Positions 35,413 through 46,109 of a stretch of DNA of 64,000 bases are shown in pieces (within the stretch, counting starts at the first letter, position 1; every line of letters begins with the position of its first letter). This DNA is from Symbiodinium natans (lineage: Eukaryota; Sar; Dinophyceae; Suessiales; Symbiodiniaceae), in contig CAJNDS010002097.1 in the NCBI GenBank assembly GCA_905221605.1, forward strand, positions 518,501 through 582,500. The letters run 5' to 3'. A program made the translations under genes and the position numbers. Below the pieces are notes generated by a model. That model was given only the letters and a program-made list of their open reading frames with translations, was not told where the DNA came from and did no database searches.

Positions 35413-36236
35413 AATCTCATGAAACCAGCTATTCAGCTCGTGATGAAGTGACTCATTAGATGTCGTACCGCTAGGCAGCAACGGTGTCTGAGAAGGCAAA
35501 CAGACATGCCGATATCGGGTGTCGTTGAAGAGCCACTGGATTTTCACTGGAGATGTAAGATTAATCAGAAGACGATGTAACGTTGGGCCCGAGAAAGTGG
35601 TTTTTGTGAGTTCGTCCTGAAACAAAGCACATATAGCAGCCATGGCTTCCAGGAATTGTGCTTCTGTTCGCCAAGGACTGTCGGGGTCCAAGTTCTGCAG
35701 CACGTGTACTGCTTCAGCCTCAGGCATACTTGCGTCAGAAATCAACGCCGACAGTCTCTTTTCTTCAGCTGTGTAAGAAGGCTTCTGCTGTCCAGTGTAC
35801 ATAGGTCCCCAGGCAGCTGCCGGGCATCCTGCCTGTATATTGCGAAACTTATTCATCACGGTAGCTAACCATCTGCTGCCTGTGGTTTTCTTGTTGCTGA
35901 AGTTCTGCTCGTAAACCATCACGATATGCATCGCATCCAAACCAAGGGATTGTAGATTCGAAAACGTATTCTTGAGTGTCGCTAAAAGCTCGACGCTCGG
36001 TGCATCGGAAGCAATGTGAATAACTTGCGCTCGTTGGGACGGTGACAATAGACTGGCTAAGGCAGTCGAAATCACTGGGGAGCCTTCTGATCGAACGCCG
36101 CACAGGCCGACTACAGCATTCGTTCGTCCGCGAACCGTTAGAAGTTTGTAGGCAGCTTCGGAATCTGTAATGGCTGCAGCGTCACGCACGTCTTGACTGC
36201 TGTTGAAATGCGCCTGACCAATAACTTTCATCATGC
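35413..36236 (-). CDS. Composite element gene: MULE-type DDE transposase core
   Basis: This exon continues from the conserved first Asp box YLSIDATVK, which is in the preceding exon. It reads KVIGQAHF, then RDAAAITDSEAAYKLLTVRG. The second acidic box is in VIHIASDAPS, followed about 20 residues later by LGLDAMHI, the D/C-x2-H element seen in Mutator-like transposases. The third is the Glu of TTSNESLHHELNSWF near the exon end. Three acidic residues in this order and spacing fit a DDE/RNase H-fold cut-and-paste transposase that cleaves and joins DNA ends. SNES..HE..N is the usual surrounding of the catalytic Glu. No DDE residue looks lost, so this domain could be active. It overlaps the end of the upstream open frame, which is explained by the short intron at 36237-36352. 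From memory, this transposase type is widespread in dinoflagellate predicted proteins. Confidence 0.7.
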
Positions 36237-36352
36237 CTTGCATGACTTCTGAACCCCTCCTAAAAGTTTAACTTTTAGGCTCCTTATTGTAGTTCCCACC
36301 ATGCCCAAAAAAGTTAAAGTCCTAAGAGCCAACCAGAAGAGAACCAAGATGC
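36237..36352 (-). other. Predicted 116-nt GC-AG intron
   Basis: Donor AAAT|GCATCTTGG and acceptor TGCAAG|GCATGATG, phase 1. Joining makes a Cys codon and gives YLSIDATVK-C-MMKVIGQ, the expected uninterrupted box. GC donors and an AG|G acceptor are common in dinoflagellate introns. GCAT occurs at both edges, a short direct repeat as described for introner-like introns. Confidence 0.55.
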
Positions 36353-39300
36353 ATTTCACAGTCGCGTCAATGCTCAAGTACTGGAACTCCGTATGATCTT
36401 CGCATTCTTGTAAAAGCGTTTGAACTCTGGATTTGATCTGTGGTGATTGGACTATGTCCTCCAACACGTTGCACCAGAATGAATGGCTTGCTTCTGGCAA
36501 CATAGAACACAATGCCCCGTGGTCGCGCGCAGAAGAGGATGTGAAAGCTGCTGCAATCTGTCGAAAGGACGCGCGGCTGGCCACGGCGTTGCACATAAAT
36601 TCATTCGCAAATCCTTGGTTGTAATATACATTGCCAACGCGTCGCAAATCCTTCGCTGCCTTGATTTTCGACAAGGACATAAAGTATGGACCCTTCGCGC
36701 TCAAGCACATACGTATCTCCTTGTCGATAATGTTTCTTTTCGAAGAACAACCAGGCTTGACTTGACACCTGAGAAGCTCGGCTGCACGTTGAATATAGTT
36801 ACCATGAACAGCCTTGCGCGCAGCATCGTCATCGTACATGGCAGCAATAATGCGAAGCTGCTTCGTACCGGATGCCACGAAGCGCTTGCTTTCGCTGTGA
36901 TGTTTTGTGAGATGTGTCAGCAAATAACTTCTTTTATCGAAGCGTCGCCATGGGCATAAAGGGCAGACCTGCGACCCGAAGCTTGATCCTTTGTTCTGTT
37001 GAACTTTCGCAATGAGGTTCTTGACTTCATCTTTGAGGAGCTCTCGTAGATGCATTCCAACCTGAACGTCGGCTTCGGTCGCTTCGCTACCGGCCCCTGA
37101 AGCTCCAGCTTGAGAATCCATCCGATCCTTCGAACTGGCGCCTGCGACAAGATCCAGCAGCTGCTGCTCTCCAGCAACTGCTGTTGGCTCCGTACTTTGG
37201 ACACAGAAAAAGACAATGCTGCATGCTTCGCAAGACTCATCAAGAATTTCCTGCAAGGCAGGAGCAGGCATCATGTACACTTTGCGCTCGTGGAAGACTT
37301 GAAGTTGCTTATCTGGTAGGACTTTCGCACCAAAGCATTGCGGGGCACTGCCAACGTTAGCGTGCACAAGAAAATCCGTTCCTGGCAGTGAAGGCAGCGT
37401 AAAGCATGGCCGAAGGAAGCGCTGATTGCATTTTGTCCAGTCCTTGTAGCATCTGTAGCCACCTTGCTCTGCGCGAGTGTTCGCTTGGTTGACTGTCCGC
37501 AATGCCTCCTCCACAAAACGCCAGGCTTGTGTCACACAGGCGTACGCGAAAGGTATGCAGTTACCAGGCGATGAGAGTAGCGTCAACATTGTCTCATCAG
37601 CAGCGTCCACACGCAGAGACGTGCCTTCTAACTCCGACAACCTTTGCGCCAGTGACCTGAAACGCTTTTCAGTAATGGTGATCTGAAAGCCAGTGCGTTC
37701 GAAAATTGCGGCTTCTGCTACAAGAGGAAAGCTTTTCATGTCGTTTTTTTCTTGGACAGCCTGCACAATCTCAGTCGACAGTAGAACACCATCGAAGTGT
37801 AAGGAAATGTGCTTGCGCGACACCTCAACATCTGCAACTAGATCCAAGATGCTGCTCAGACAAAGGTCTTCTGCAGCGTTCCACCAATAAGCAAAGACCG
37901 TTGCTTCTGGCCAACTGCTTTGCTTTAGAGCGGCAGCACCATCTTTCGCGCTCAGGTAAAGATCTGGACACTGACTCCGAGCAAGCCAACGCAAGCAGCG
38001 GCTTTCTTTAGATAGATCATGCAAAAATTTCTGACCAGTCTCGCAAATATCATCGGCTGAGGACAGAGCTCGACCGCAAGCTACCTGAAGAAGAAGAGCT
38101 TTTCCTCTGGTCTGGCTGCACTGCAGGATCTCTGCGCAAACCTTCTCTCTAGTCTTAGCCACAGCACGCCAAGCTGCTAAGTCTTTCAGTGTTTTATGAT
38201 AGGCCACGCCGAGTTTGTCAACCATCTGAACCACGATGGTGAACATGCTTGCGTGGAAATCGAAATCCCGTGTGTTCTTGCAAACAATATTGCGAAAAAC
38301 CCTTGAGAAACTTTGCGCGCCGAACCCATCCACCATGCGCCGACAGCGGTGTTGAAGCTTGTACGAATAGGTACGCTGCATAACCATCTCTAATAGTTCC
38401 ACATCTTGTTCCACACACTTCTGCATGTCATCGAAAAGTTGTTGCTCCATGCGAAGGCGGGCGCCCATTGTCTGTATCATGTTTTCTTGATTCTCCTGGA
38501 CTGTACGTTGTACTTTTGTAGGTGCACCTGCACCGCTGGCTTTGCTTTTCTTCAAGTCGTTCAACCTTTTTTTATGGGCTTGCAGCAAAACTTTGTCATT
38601 TGCAAGACGTCCTTTGTGTTCGAGCATGTGTTGGCGCAATGCCTCACAGTCGTAAACTTCTGGGAAAACTGTGCAGCTGTGATGATCCATATTGACCACC
38701 TCCTTCATGGACTTCTCTGTGTGGATTTGCGGCGCAAAGATCTCGGTAAGACCTTGTTTTTGAAGAGTCAAAGTGCTTTGGAGCATGAGCTTGTTGTCAG
38801 CCAGCGCTTTGAGAATGTTCTCTGCATCTTGACGACTAAACGCTTTCCAAAAATGTTTGCCCTTGACCGTTTTTATCTGGGAAGGCGTGCACCAGTCTTT
38901 ATTGACATCGATCATCCAAGCCTCAATCTCATCTGCCTGTTGTTGTAAGAGCCGTAAGACTTCTGGATCTACTTCCTGGCCTGCGCCGTCTGTTTCAGGT
39001 AGATCGCTCGTCACCGAGCCGGGAAGCCGAGAACTGTCCCGGTTTTCTGACGTGTCAGGAGGTTTGAGTCCACACGCTTCCCGGACACACGCTTCTGTGA
39101 GACCCTCATCCTTCTTACCGACAACATAGTCCTCCAGGCAGCTTCTGCAGTCTGCGGCGCTGTGTCTGCAAGCGTAATTCCACACAGCTCTCAGAGTGAC
39201 GAGACACGCAGGTTTCGATCGCAGAAAGTCTTTCAACGTCGGATCTTTAGGAAAAATGCCTTTCTTCTCTGGCTCTTTCACTTGGTTCGTTATGTCCTTC

Positions 39301-40018
39301 AACTCCAAGAACAAAGCCTTGTAGCGCACAGCTAACGATCGTCGAAATAAGGAGTTGAAAGTCTCTTCGCTGACGCCAAAGAACCTTTGCTGGTGAGGTT
39401 CATGCTTGAAGGTGTGGGTCGACAGTTCAGAAAACAGTGTGACCACTAACTTGCAGGCAAGTGACCTCGGCAACATGTTAAACTCGAACCGCTTCCAACC
39501 ACGGAGCTCCACAAGTCGTGTCTCGATTGCGTATGGCAATCTTTCAGGAAGCTTGTCTGCCGACATGTGCTTCTTGTACACGTCCTCACGCATGCCTCTA
39601 CGGCTGCCTTGCACCGACTCCTGGCCAGTAACGACAAGTTTTCCTAGAAGTGACGCAGCCTGCTTGCGCATCTCCTCGTCAGAATAATAAATATTCATGT
39701 CCAAGCACGCGTGAAAACTCCCGAGAATTGCTTCCAAGTGCGCGGTCTGCAGGCTCTGCCCCACCCCACCAGAGCCAATTCCCCAGAAGGCTCGATCAAC
39801 GTTTTCTCCTCGAATAGCTAGAGTTAGTGCTGACATAAAACAGTCAAAGGCTTCTCCATTGTTCCAATAAGTTGTGTACCAGAAATGTTGGACTCGCTGC
39901 TTGACATCGTCAGGCACCGGATCCAGCAGCCGGTGTGGCAGGAAAGTGTATATGTTGTTCGAGCCGGCCTTCTGCAATTGCTGCAAGCCTTTCTCTTTCT
40001 CAAAGACCAGGCAGGCAT
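36353..40018 (-). CDS. Composite element gene: SF3 helicase, polymerase-like region, C2H2 finger, start of transposase
   Basis: Open frame of about 1,220 codons, the longest here (residues numbered from a TTG at 39986; upstream codons back to 40018 belong too). Order: end of a D5_N-like segment (CLVFEKEKG, YTFLPHRLLDP). Then an SF3 helicase: Walker A-like GSGGVGQS at residues 71-78, with Gln where Lys is expected; a beta-strand/acidic motif LLGKLVVTGQE at 113-123; and LPERLPYAIETRLVE near 146-160. A region at 560-740 has DFDFHAS, then a conserved Lys in GKALLLQVACG about 55 residues later, then HISLHFDGVLL about 100 further on, a spacing like motifs A, B and C of family-A DNA polymerases. A C2H2 finger follows (CPLC...HLTKHH, about 1004-1025). 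Finally comes a helical linker and the first transposase Asp box YLSIDATVK (about 1204). Expected role: unwinding and perhaps copying element DNA. The finger may bind element ends. The polymerase call is tentative. Confidence 0.7.
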
Positions 40019-40151
40019 CTAAAGTGCAAAATCCAGCCTGTCGAGGATCATCAATAGAACACCACTACACATAGTACTTAATCAAATAGTCTTGCAGCAG
40101 TGAGGTTTGCCTTAGCAGAGACTGATGTGGAATGTACAGTGTTTCACTTAC
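40019..40151 (-). other. Predicted 133-nt GT-AG intron
   Basis: The strong donor CTTC|GTAAGTGAA at 40151 coincides with the end of the upstream frame, whose stop TGA lies within GTAAGTGA. Acceptor GCACTTTAG|ATGCC ends at 40019. It is phase 1 and restores the frame (CTT CAT GCC TGC CTG). In-frame stops in both flanking frames lie inside it. An alternative acceptor CGACAG further upstream would need another donor phase. Confidence 0.55.
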
Positions 40152-41823
40152 GAAGTTGCCAGCGAAATGACGTGCAGCTAAGATACAGTTTGACGTACAG
40201 CTTTCCAACAGTGCTCGCCATGACCTGTGTCCATGGCTTGTTCTCATCCTCTGAATCATCCCGGTTTTCATTTTCCACGTCCGCCCTTGTTTTGCGGCGC
40301 TTCGCAGCGTGAGGATTACCGCAAATAGCAGCTCTTTCGCATTCTTGAAGAAGGAAATCTGCGTTGTCGTTCCGACCCTGCAACAAGACTGATACTGCTC
40401 GGATGATAGAGTCCGGGGTGCGCAGTGTTCCAGTCGGTAGGAGTCTGTACAAACCTTCAAGGAAGAGCAAAAACTTTTTGCATCTGGCAAGGACACCCTG
40501 AGGAATAACGCCGTTGTACACGGCCCAGTGGCCATGTTCACTCAGAAAGAAACACTGGCCGTTATGAGCTCGCACATGTCGAGAACTTCCCTCAATAAGC
40601 TCAAGAAAAAGAACTTCCTCTCGACGTGAGATGTCCAGTAAACGCAAGCGATGCACAGAGATAGCTCCTTGCACAACATGCTGGAGGGGCTCCGGCCACG
40701 AGGAAGAGTCAGAATGCGCGGCAACAAGTTCTTGAACTTCTTGGATGTCATGGAGAATACTGCCTTGTTGCGACTGCGGAAGGTCTGGAACAACACCGTT
40801 CAGCAAAAATGCGTCGTCAATCTCAAGAATTTTGGCGACATGGTCGCGCCGCCCACTTGAATCCACCCTGCAACACTCAGGTGACGGTACAAGTGCATCC
40901 TCAAACTCCTGCTCGATGCGTTGCGTGAAGGAGTCCGCCTCACTGGCTTGACTGGGCGCCGCTGCCCCTCCACGGAAATCTCTCTCTTTTTCACCAGCTT
41001 GGTTTGCCAAACGGTTTCGCTGATATGTCATGATAGCATTTGCCTCCGCTTGCATGTCCGGGACCTTGTCAACAAATGTGCTACTGTCGGGATGGAAAGA
41101 CACGATATGCATTCCAACGACACGCAGGTTGTAATATCTCTCCAAGATGAATTTGTACAGATTAAGTTGCAGTCGGTAATGCCAGAGCGATGCATCCGGG
41201 ACATGGTGCATGGGCGACTTCATGAACTTGCCGAACGAGTTGTGCTTCTCACACAACTTGTTAGCACGCTTCCAGTCAAACAAGACCAGAGCGCCATCGG
41301 GCGCACGTGCCACAAAATCTATTGAGCCTGCAAGAGATTCTTCAGAAGCGTATATCTTCCATTCGGTGCGAAACGCAGAAGTGTTCCCGAATCCGCCCTC
41401 AGCGACAAACCGCAAAAACTTTGCTACCTCCAAGCTGCAAGAAGTGACACAGCCGCCATTAAGCAGACATTCTATCTGCGCATGCATCCAAGTTCCTCGC
41501 GCCGCACCAACGCGGCGTGCTTGCGCCCAAAGGTGGCATATTTCTGAGGAAGTCATAGAAACGATATCCGCCAGTTCGTTGTAGACGGCATCGGAATAAA
41601 TCATGGACCGAACGAGATTGGCAACTGCAGCGCGATCATGCGGCAGCTGTTGCAACAAACTGACCAGTTGTTCCGTGCCGGGAATTTGTTGCAGAATCTG
41701 CAGAAGCTCCAGCGATGCATACGGCTTCACGTATGCAGCACGAGGCCAATTACTCCCTTGACGCATGCTCCTGATGACGTCTTGCTCTTTAAATCCGCCA
41801 GTAAGCAAATGAATCAAGCCAGT
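40152..41823 (-). CDS. Composite element gene: PD-(D/E)XK nuclease and D5_N-like region
   Basis: The open frame gives a clear RecB/Cas4-type nuclease (residues numbered from a TTG at 41847). SVTGLIHLLTGGF at the start continues the N-terminal nuclease box begun in the upstream exon. Helix motif GTWMHAQIE at 118-126. Catalytic set: E162 in EWKIY, D177 in AGSIDFVA, and D191-W-K193 in LVLFDWKRAN. QLNLY at 227-231 is the trailing Q-x3-Y helix. All expected active-site residues are present, so metal-dependent DNA cleavage is likely. Residues 290-520 are less conserved but hold FFLSEHGHWAVYNGVIPQG, like the region before viral D5 helicases. A basic/acidic stretch (KRRKTRADVENENRDDSEDE) near the end could be a nuclear signal. 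The exon ends at the GTAAGT donor. The TTG at 41847 is not a convincing start, which supports joining to the upstream frame. Confidence 0.75.
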
Positions 41824-41857
41824 TACTGAAATGTTAACAAATTTCAATCAAGCCAGT
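41812..41857 (-). other. 34-bp tandem duplication or mini-intron between two coding frames
   Basis: ACTGGCTTGATT occurs at 41846-41857 and again at 41812-41823 (minus-strand sense), 34 bp apart. Removing exactly one 34-bp unit joins the upstream frame (HRYYWKNGRCIATTG) to LIHLLTGGFK in frame, giving a normal nuclease N-terminus. Alternatives are a 43-nt GC-AG intron (T|GCATCG to TTTCAG|T), also frame-preserving but four residues shorter, or a disabling duplication. Confidence 0.6.
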
Positions 41858-44764
41858 AGTAGCGATGCACCTTCCATTCTTCCAATAGTAGCGATGCCCT
41901 TCCTCTTGGAAGACCAAATGTTGATCACGCTCATGACTGTGCAAGATACTGAGATGATCAAAGATAGGAGGTACTTTGAGATGCTCCACATCAAAAATCA
42001 CAGGCGTGCATGTCAGCACTGGCCTGGGCAAACTCGACAGCCGGATTTGCGGCGGCAAAAGGTTTTCCAGCCCATGATCACACAGAGATGTTAATCCTGG
42101 CGGAGGCGACGTGGCTGGAAAAGTGGAGAACTCCGTGCTGGCCAAGACTTTCTTCGCGCGAAGCACATGCTCATTGTAGTCCCATTCGTCAGACTCTGGT
42201 TCGGATACATGCACTTCGGACCTTCGACACAGCTTGTTGAAGCTTCTCGCGCGCCTTGCTGGGCTTCGTGACCTCAAGCGGATTTCAGTTTGTAGTAGTT
42301 TATTGGCTAGAGACACAGCCGCACCTGGACTGGAAGGTATGCAAAGCTGTTGCTTTCGCAGGGCTTGCAATCTTTTTGTATCGAGAAATGTTGCAGACGG
42401 AGAACCACTCGTTCCACCTACGTGGTCTTCAAAGTGAAGCTCATCCATACAGCCCAAACATACTTGCGCTGCAGTTGTAGAGAAACCATGCTCTTCGCAA
42501 AACCAGTGTTGACAAGCAAGACAGCATGCGTGCGCTGGCCGACCGCGATGAAGTGAAGCGCAAATTGTACAATCAGGGTTTGCCGTATTTTCCGGTCGCG
42601 AAAATGCTGTTGTTATCACTACTAGAGGAGAAGACTCGCGAGGTGCCCACGACACGACATAAGGATAAGCCCAACTTGAAATAACGCGTTCGTCAACTGG
42701 CGTGTCAACGTGGCATAGTGGGACATCGTCGAGAAAGACTGCGAAATAGGTTGCATTCCACTCCATGCAAACGTTAAGCCAGCGAACACCTCTGTGCGGA
42801 GGTATATCGCATGGAGTCAACGTTTCCTCCCCTGGAGTTGCTAGTAAAGGGTCTGAGCCGAATGGATTTTGTATAGAAGCCCACATTCGGGAAGAGGGCG
42901 GGCTGTTTCGAACTAGGTTCTTGATGCCAAGGACCAAAGTGCGAATATCTGAAGACACTGCAATGTCCAAGCTGGCACGCTGATAAACAGGATGCAGAGC
43001 GCGCCAAGAACAAAAGTCGCTTTCGCGCCGAAGGAAAGTGTGTCCTGACCATTCAAGGAGGACTCTGGACGTTGAAGTCGGCGGGACAGCATGTATGTGT
43101 CGATACTGCAGCTTGATGACCTTTGCTTGAGCAAGGACAGCCATCAAAAAACTAAAAGCACTTCCGGGCCGAAATGCTTGCGCACCTGCGTCTCGCAAGT
43201 CGACTACGGAGCCTCGCAGCAGTGAATCCTCTCGCAGAAGTTCAGACGCAGATTTGCTGCAAGCTCGCAAGCACAGCAGCTCGCGTGTCGTGGCAATGTT
43301 GATAATGACTTCCCTTTGGAGACTCTGCGACAAACACGACAGAGGATCTGTCGGCTTCAACGCATCGGAGCCCCCTGCAAGGTCATTGACATGCTCACGT
43401 CGGCGTTCTGCGAAGGCCATCTGCAAGTTGTCCTTGCACACTTGTTCTCCGATAGAGTATAGGAAGACATAGGCATCGCGCTGCAAGCCAACACATGAAA
43501 TGTCGACAGAACGCACCGTTCGACCATCAACCTTGAGTCTGAGCGAATGCTGCTGCCAAGCTAGATCCAAGACACGCACACATCGATCTGCAACCAGGAA
43601 AGGACATGATACGTCTATTGGCGGTTGCTTAGAAGCCGTCCACCTAATGCAGGTTTTGCATTCTGTTTGAAAAGGAGCAGTGATTGTACAAGAGCAAAGG
43701 TGTTGAACTTCCGCGTCTGACATTCTGGAAACGAATGCGTTCGTGACACCGATCACAAGTGCGTCAACCTGGCAACCCCACGACATGACAATGCAAGCGT
43801 GACCTTGCAGTGGATTCACGGAGCGCAGACTCGCGTACGCCGTTGGATTCAAGTGGTACGTCGGCGACGCAGCAAAGAATATTTGCGAAGGCAAACTTCG
43901 TAGATAAAGCGTGCTGTCACATTTCCAAGAGTCGCTGTTCATGATAACATCTTGCAACTCCGCGCACGTTGAAACAGCACGAGCCAAATCCCACAAGTCT
44001 AGATAGTGAAGTAGCTGTTGTCGAAGCGGAAGGCTTAGAGACAAGAGCGCAAGCTCCACATCCTCCAACGGTGGATGCACCAAGTGGCCAGACACGCCTG
44101 GCTCTGCCACGGCGACGGGCAAAGCACAAACCAGAAGTTTGTTCTCGCCTAGCGCCAGGCAAATCTCCCACTGCAAGTCGACGGGGAACGTTCGCACAAA
44201 CTGCCAAAAGCTTTGCGACGACAAAAAGCGTCCTGGCCCGTGAACAAAAAAAGAAGCTGCGTTCTTGACCGTCAAAAAGCTTCTGGCCATGCTCTGTAAG
44301 CTTCTATTGACCGGTAGATAGTGTCGACGCAACGCGTCTTCTTGGACAATGAACCCATCAAACATTCTCCAGTACATCTGCAGGGACGATCCTCCTTGGA
44401 CATCTTGAGCCACGGCGTTCTCGAGGAGCATGACAAATTCATGCGCCAACGCATTCGCATCCTTTGGGGAAAGACCCCAGCACGCGACACGATATGCGGG
44501 CAAATAAACCAAACAATCTGCCCGCGCATGCTCTGCACCAAAACCAAATTTTGAAAGTAAAGGTGACTGCGGGTGCATGGAGTAGCCGTCCTCCGGCGGT
44601 GCGTTCGCAAACGCTTCTGGCAAAAAAGCTGCATTCTTGCGGCGAATGAGGACGTAGTTCCAATCCTTGGTGAACTGTTCCAGATGCGACGCTTGAGGAA
44701 GAAATAGCGTTTGGAACGCTCCGTCCGGAGGAAGGATGACAACCTCACGGGCACCGATGATAGA
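41846..44764 (-). CDS. Composite element gene: N-terminal region with F-box-like and Cys/His modules
   Basis: The frame is open from just after an acceptor-like CACTAG (44765). It reads IIGAREVVILPPDGAFQTLF, then about 950 codons. Numbering from a TTG at 44623: residues 190-235 (LSLPLRQQLLHYLDLWDLAR) and 426-475 (LSCLSQSLQREVIINIATTR) each look like an F-box helix bundle, and each is followed by 150-200 residues rich in predicted beta strands. Residues 685-725 hold CTIC, CCLAC, HWFC, H and CLGC, a probable zinc-binding cluster of RING/B-box type. An Arg/Ser-rich stretch (LRSRSPARRARSF) is near 795. The end (EEGHRYYWKNGR) is the start of the nuclease domain. The role is unclear; F-box and zinc modules suggest contact with host ubiquitin machinery, but this is inference. 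I see no counterpart in characterised transposons. Confidence 0.6.
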
Positions 44765-44809
44765 CTAGTGATTCAAGTCTTGCGTGACTTGCGCGACAAT
44801 CGTCACATC

Positions 44810-44904
44810 CACTTCAAGCATTCACAAGAACAAGTCTTGATCTTAAACTTTGACCTTTTTTCACTTCGAGCCTTATCTCCGCGCTCCTCCAGACGAGACT
44901 TAGC
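44810..44904 (-). CDS. Possible small exon of the composite element gene
   Basis: After a good acceptor (TTGCTTAGCAG|G, ending 44905) the minus strand reads AKSRLEERGDKARSEKRSKF then KIKTCSCECLKW before a stop. The composition is charged and coding-like, and it lies between exon 1 and the large N-terminal exon. The donor could not be fixed: GT occurs at GAAGTGGATG, but its phase does not match the 44764 acceptor. The right end is therefore approximate. Confidence 0.35.
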
Positions 44905-45219
44905 CTGCTAAGCAATGTGCAGAAACAACGTATTTGCTGACTATGAAAAAGAGTTCAAGTCAAGCGCACTAGTGTCTAGCAGCGGGCCTGCTTTTCTGAG
45001 CGAAGACGTTCTTTTTCGCTTACTTCCTTCAGCTGTTTCTACTGCAGCAACGAACGCACGAACTTTAACGTGCGTGATAGCAAAGTTACTGTGAAGACTG
45101 CCAAAAGCACCTTGGCCTTTTGTTGAGCAACTTCTGCTCGGAATAGAGCCCACTCCTTGCACCAGTTGCGTCTATTGTCAGAGGATCAGTGCATTTCTCC
45201 GTGTCGGCCATTCACTCAC

Positions 45220-45438
45220 CCATGACAGTAGCCGACGGACGACAAGACAAATTCGGGGACAAGTCTCTCTCTGTTGGTCTGATAGCAAGGGAGGCAATGT
45301 CCGCGGCTCAGGCACTTCCCCACAATGGTTTTCCAAGTCTGCCATAAATGCTCCGAGAATACGTTTCTTCCACGGCTCATCAACGGTCATTCCTAAGCGA
45401 CGTGCCCACACGTCTTTGCTGTCTGCTGGCTGGGACAT
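45220..45438 (-). CDS. Probable first exon of the composite element gene
   Basis: ATG at 45438 starts 73 codons (MSQPADSKDVWARRLGMTVD... LVVRRLLSW) ending exactly at a strong donor GTGAGT (45219-45214), phase 0. Three things support this start: it is an ATG; the peptide has balanced composition without repeats; and upstream sequence repeats in tandem (45437-46107) as expected of duplicated flanking DNA. The link from here to 44904/44764 is not proven. A possible exon with KRKRTSSLRKAGPLLDTS lies at about 44945-45060, but its borders are unclear. Confidence 0.45.
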
Positions 45439-46107
45439 GGGCGTCTCCGTCAGTGATCGCGTCCTGACACCGCACAAGTGGCGAGAAGTTTGTCTAGCAT
45501 GTTGGTTCGCCTTTTCTTAAAGCTACTTGACGATCCTCCGACGCCACCGATTGCACGACGGGTTGCTGGAAGCCTTTACGGCAGCGTGCGTTTGCATTTA
45601 CTTCCAAGCACACGTGATCCTGTCTGACATCACGCCCGCCTGGGCGACGCTAAGATTGAGGGAACCGTCCTGCAGCGCATCCTTCATTTCACTCCTTATG
45701 TGACATTGACATCAGCTAGCAAGTGTAATAAGAATGTGAACGTGTGAGGAAGATGAACGCGGGCGGCTTGGGCATAGGCGTCTCCATCATTGATCGCATC
45801 CTGACACCGCACAAGTGGTGAGAAGTTTGAATTGTCTAGCATGTTGGTTCGCCTTTTCTTAAAGCTTGTTGACGATCCTCCGACGCCATGGATTGCACGA
45901 CGGGTTGCTGGAGGCCTTTACGGCAGCGTGCGCTTGCGTTTACTTCCAAGCACACGTGATCCTCTCTGACATCACGCCCGCCTGGGCGACGCTAAGATTG
46001 AGGGAACCGTCCTGCAGCGCATCCTTCATTTCGCTCCTTATGTGACATTGACATCGGCTAGCAAGTGTAATGAGAACGTGAACGTGTGAGGAAGATGAAC
46101 GCGGGCG
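45437..46107. repeat. Two-copy tandem duplication, about 330 bp, abutting exon 1
   Basis: 45437-45765 and 45770-46107 match closely: CACCGCACAAGTGG, TCTAGCATGTTGGTTCGCC, GGAGGCCTTTACGGCAGCGT, CACACGTGATCCT, GGGAACCGTCCTGCAGCGCA and GGAAGATGAACGCGGGCG. The left copy begins over the first codons of exon 1, so the right copy carries a diverged version of that start region (GGGCATAGGCGTCTCC). Divergence is about one base in 15-20 by eye. It may hold the promoter; no TATA box is evident, as usual in dinoflagellates. Confidence 0.85.
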
Positions 46108-46109
46108 CA

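Noticed and set aside
36483-36959. Plus-strand frames opposite the composite gene (also 38406-38948, 40921-41325, 43969-44268)
   Set aside because: They are antisense to recognised domains; their peptides show no domain features.
40065-40541. Separate protein ending near the 40.1 kb intron
   Set aside because: It overlaps the nuclease/D5 frame in another phase; its end only appears open inside the predicted intron.
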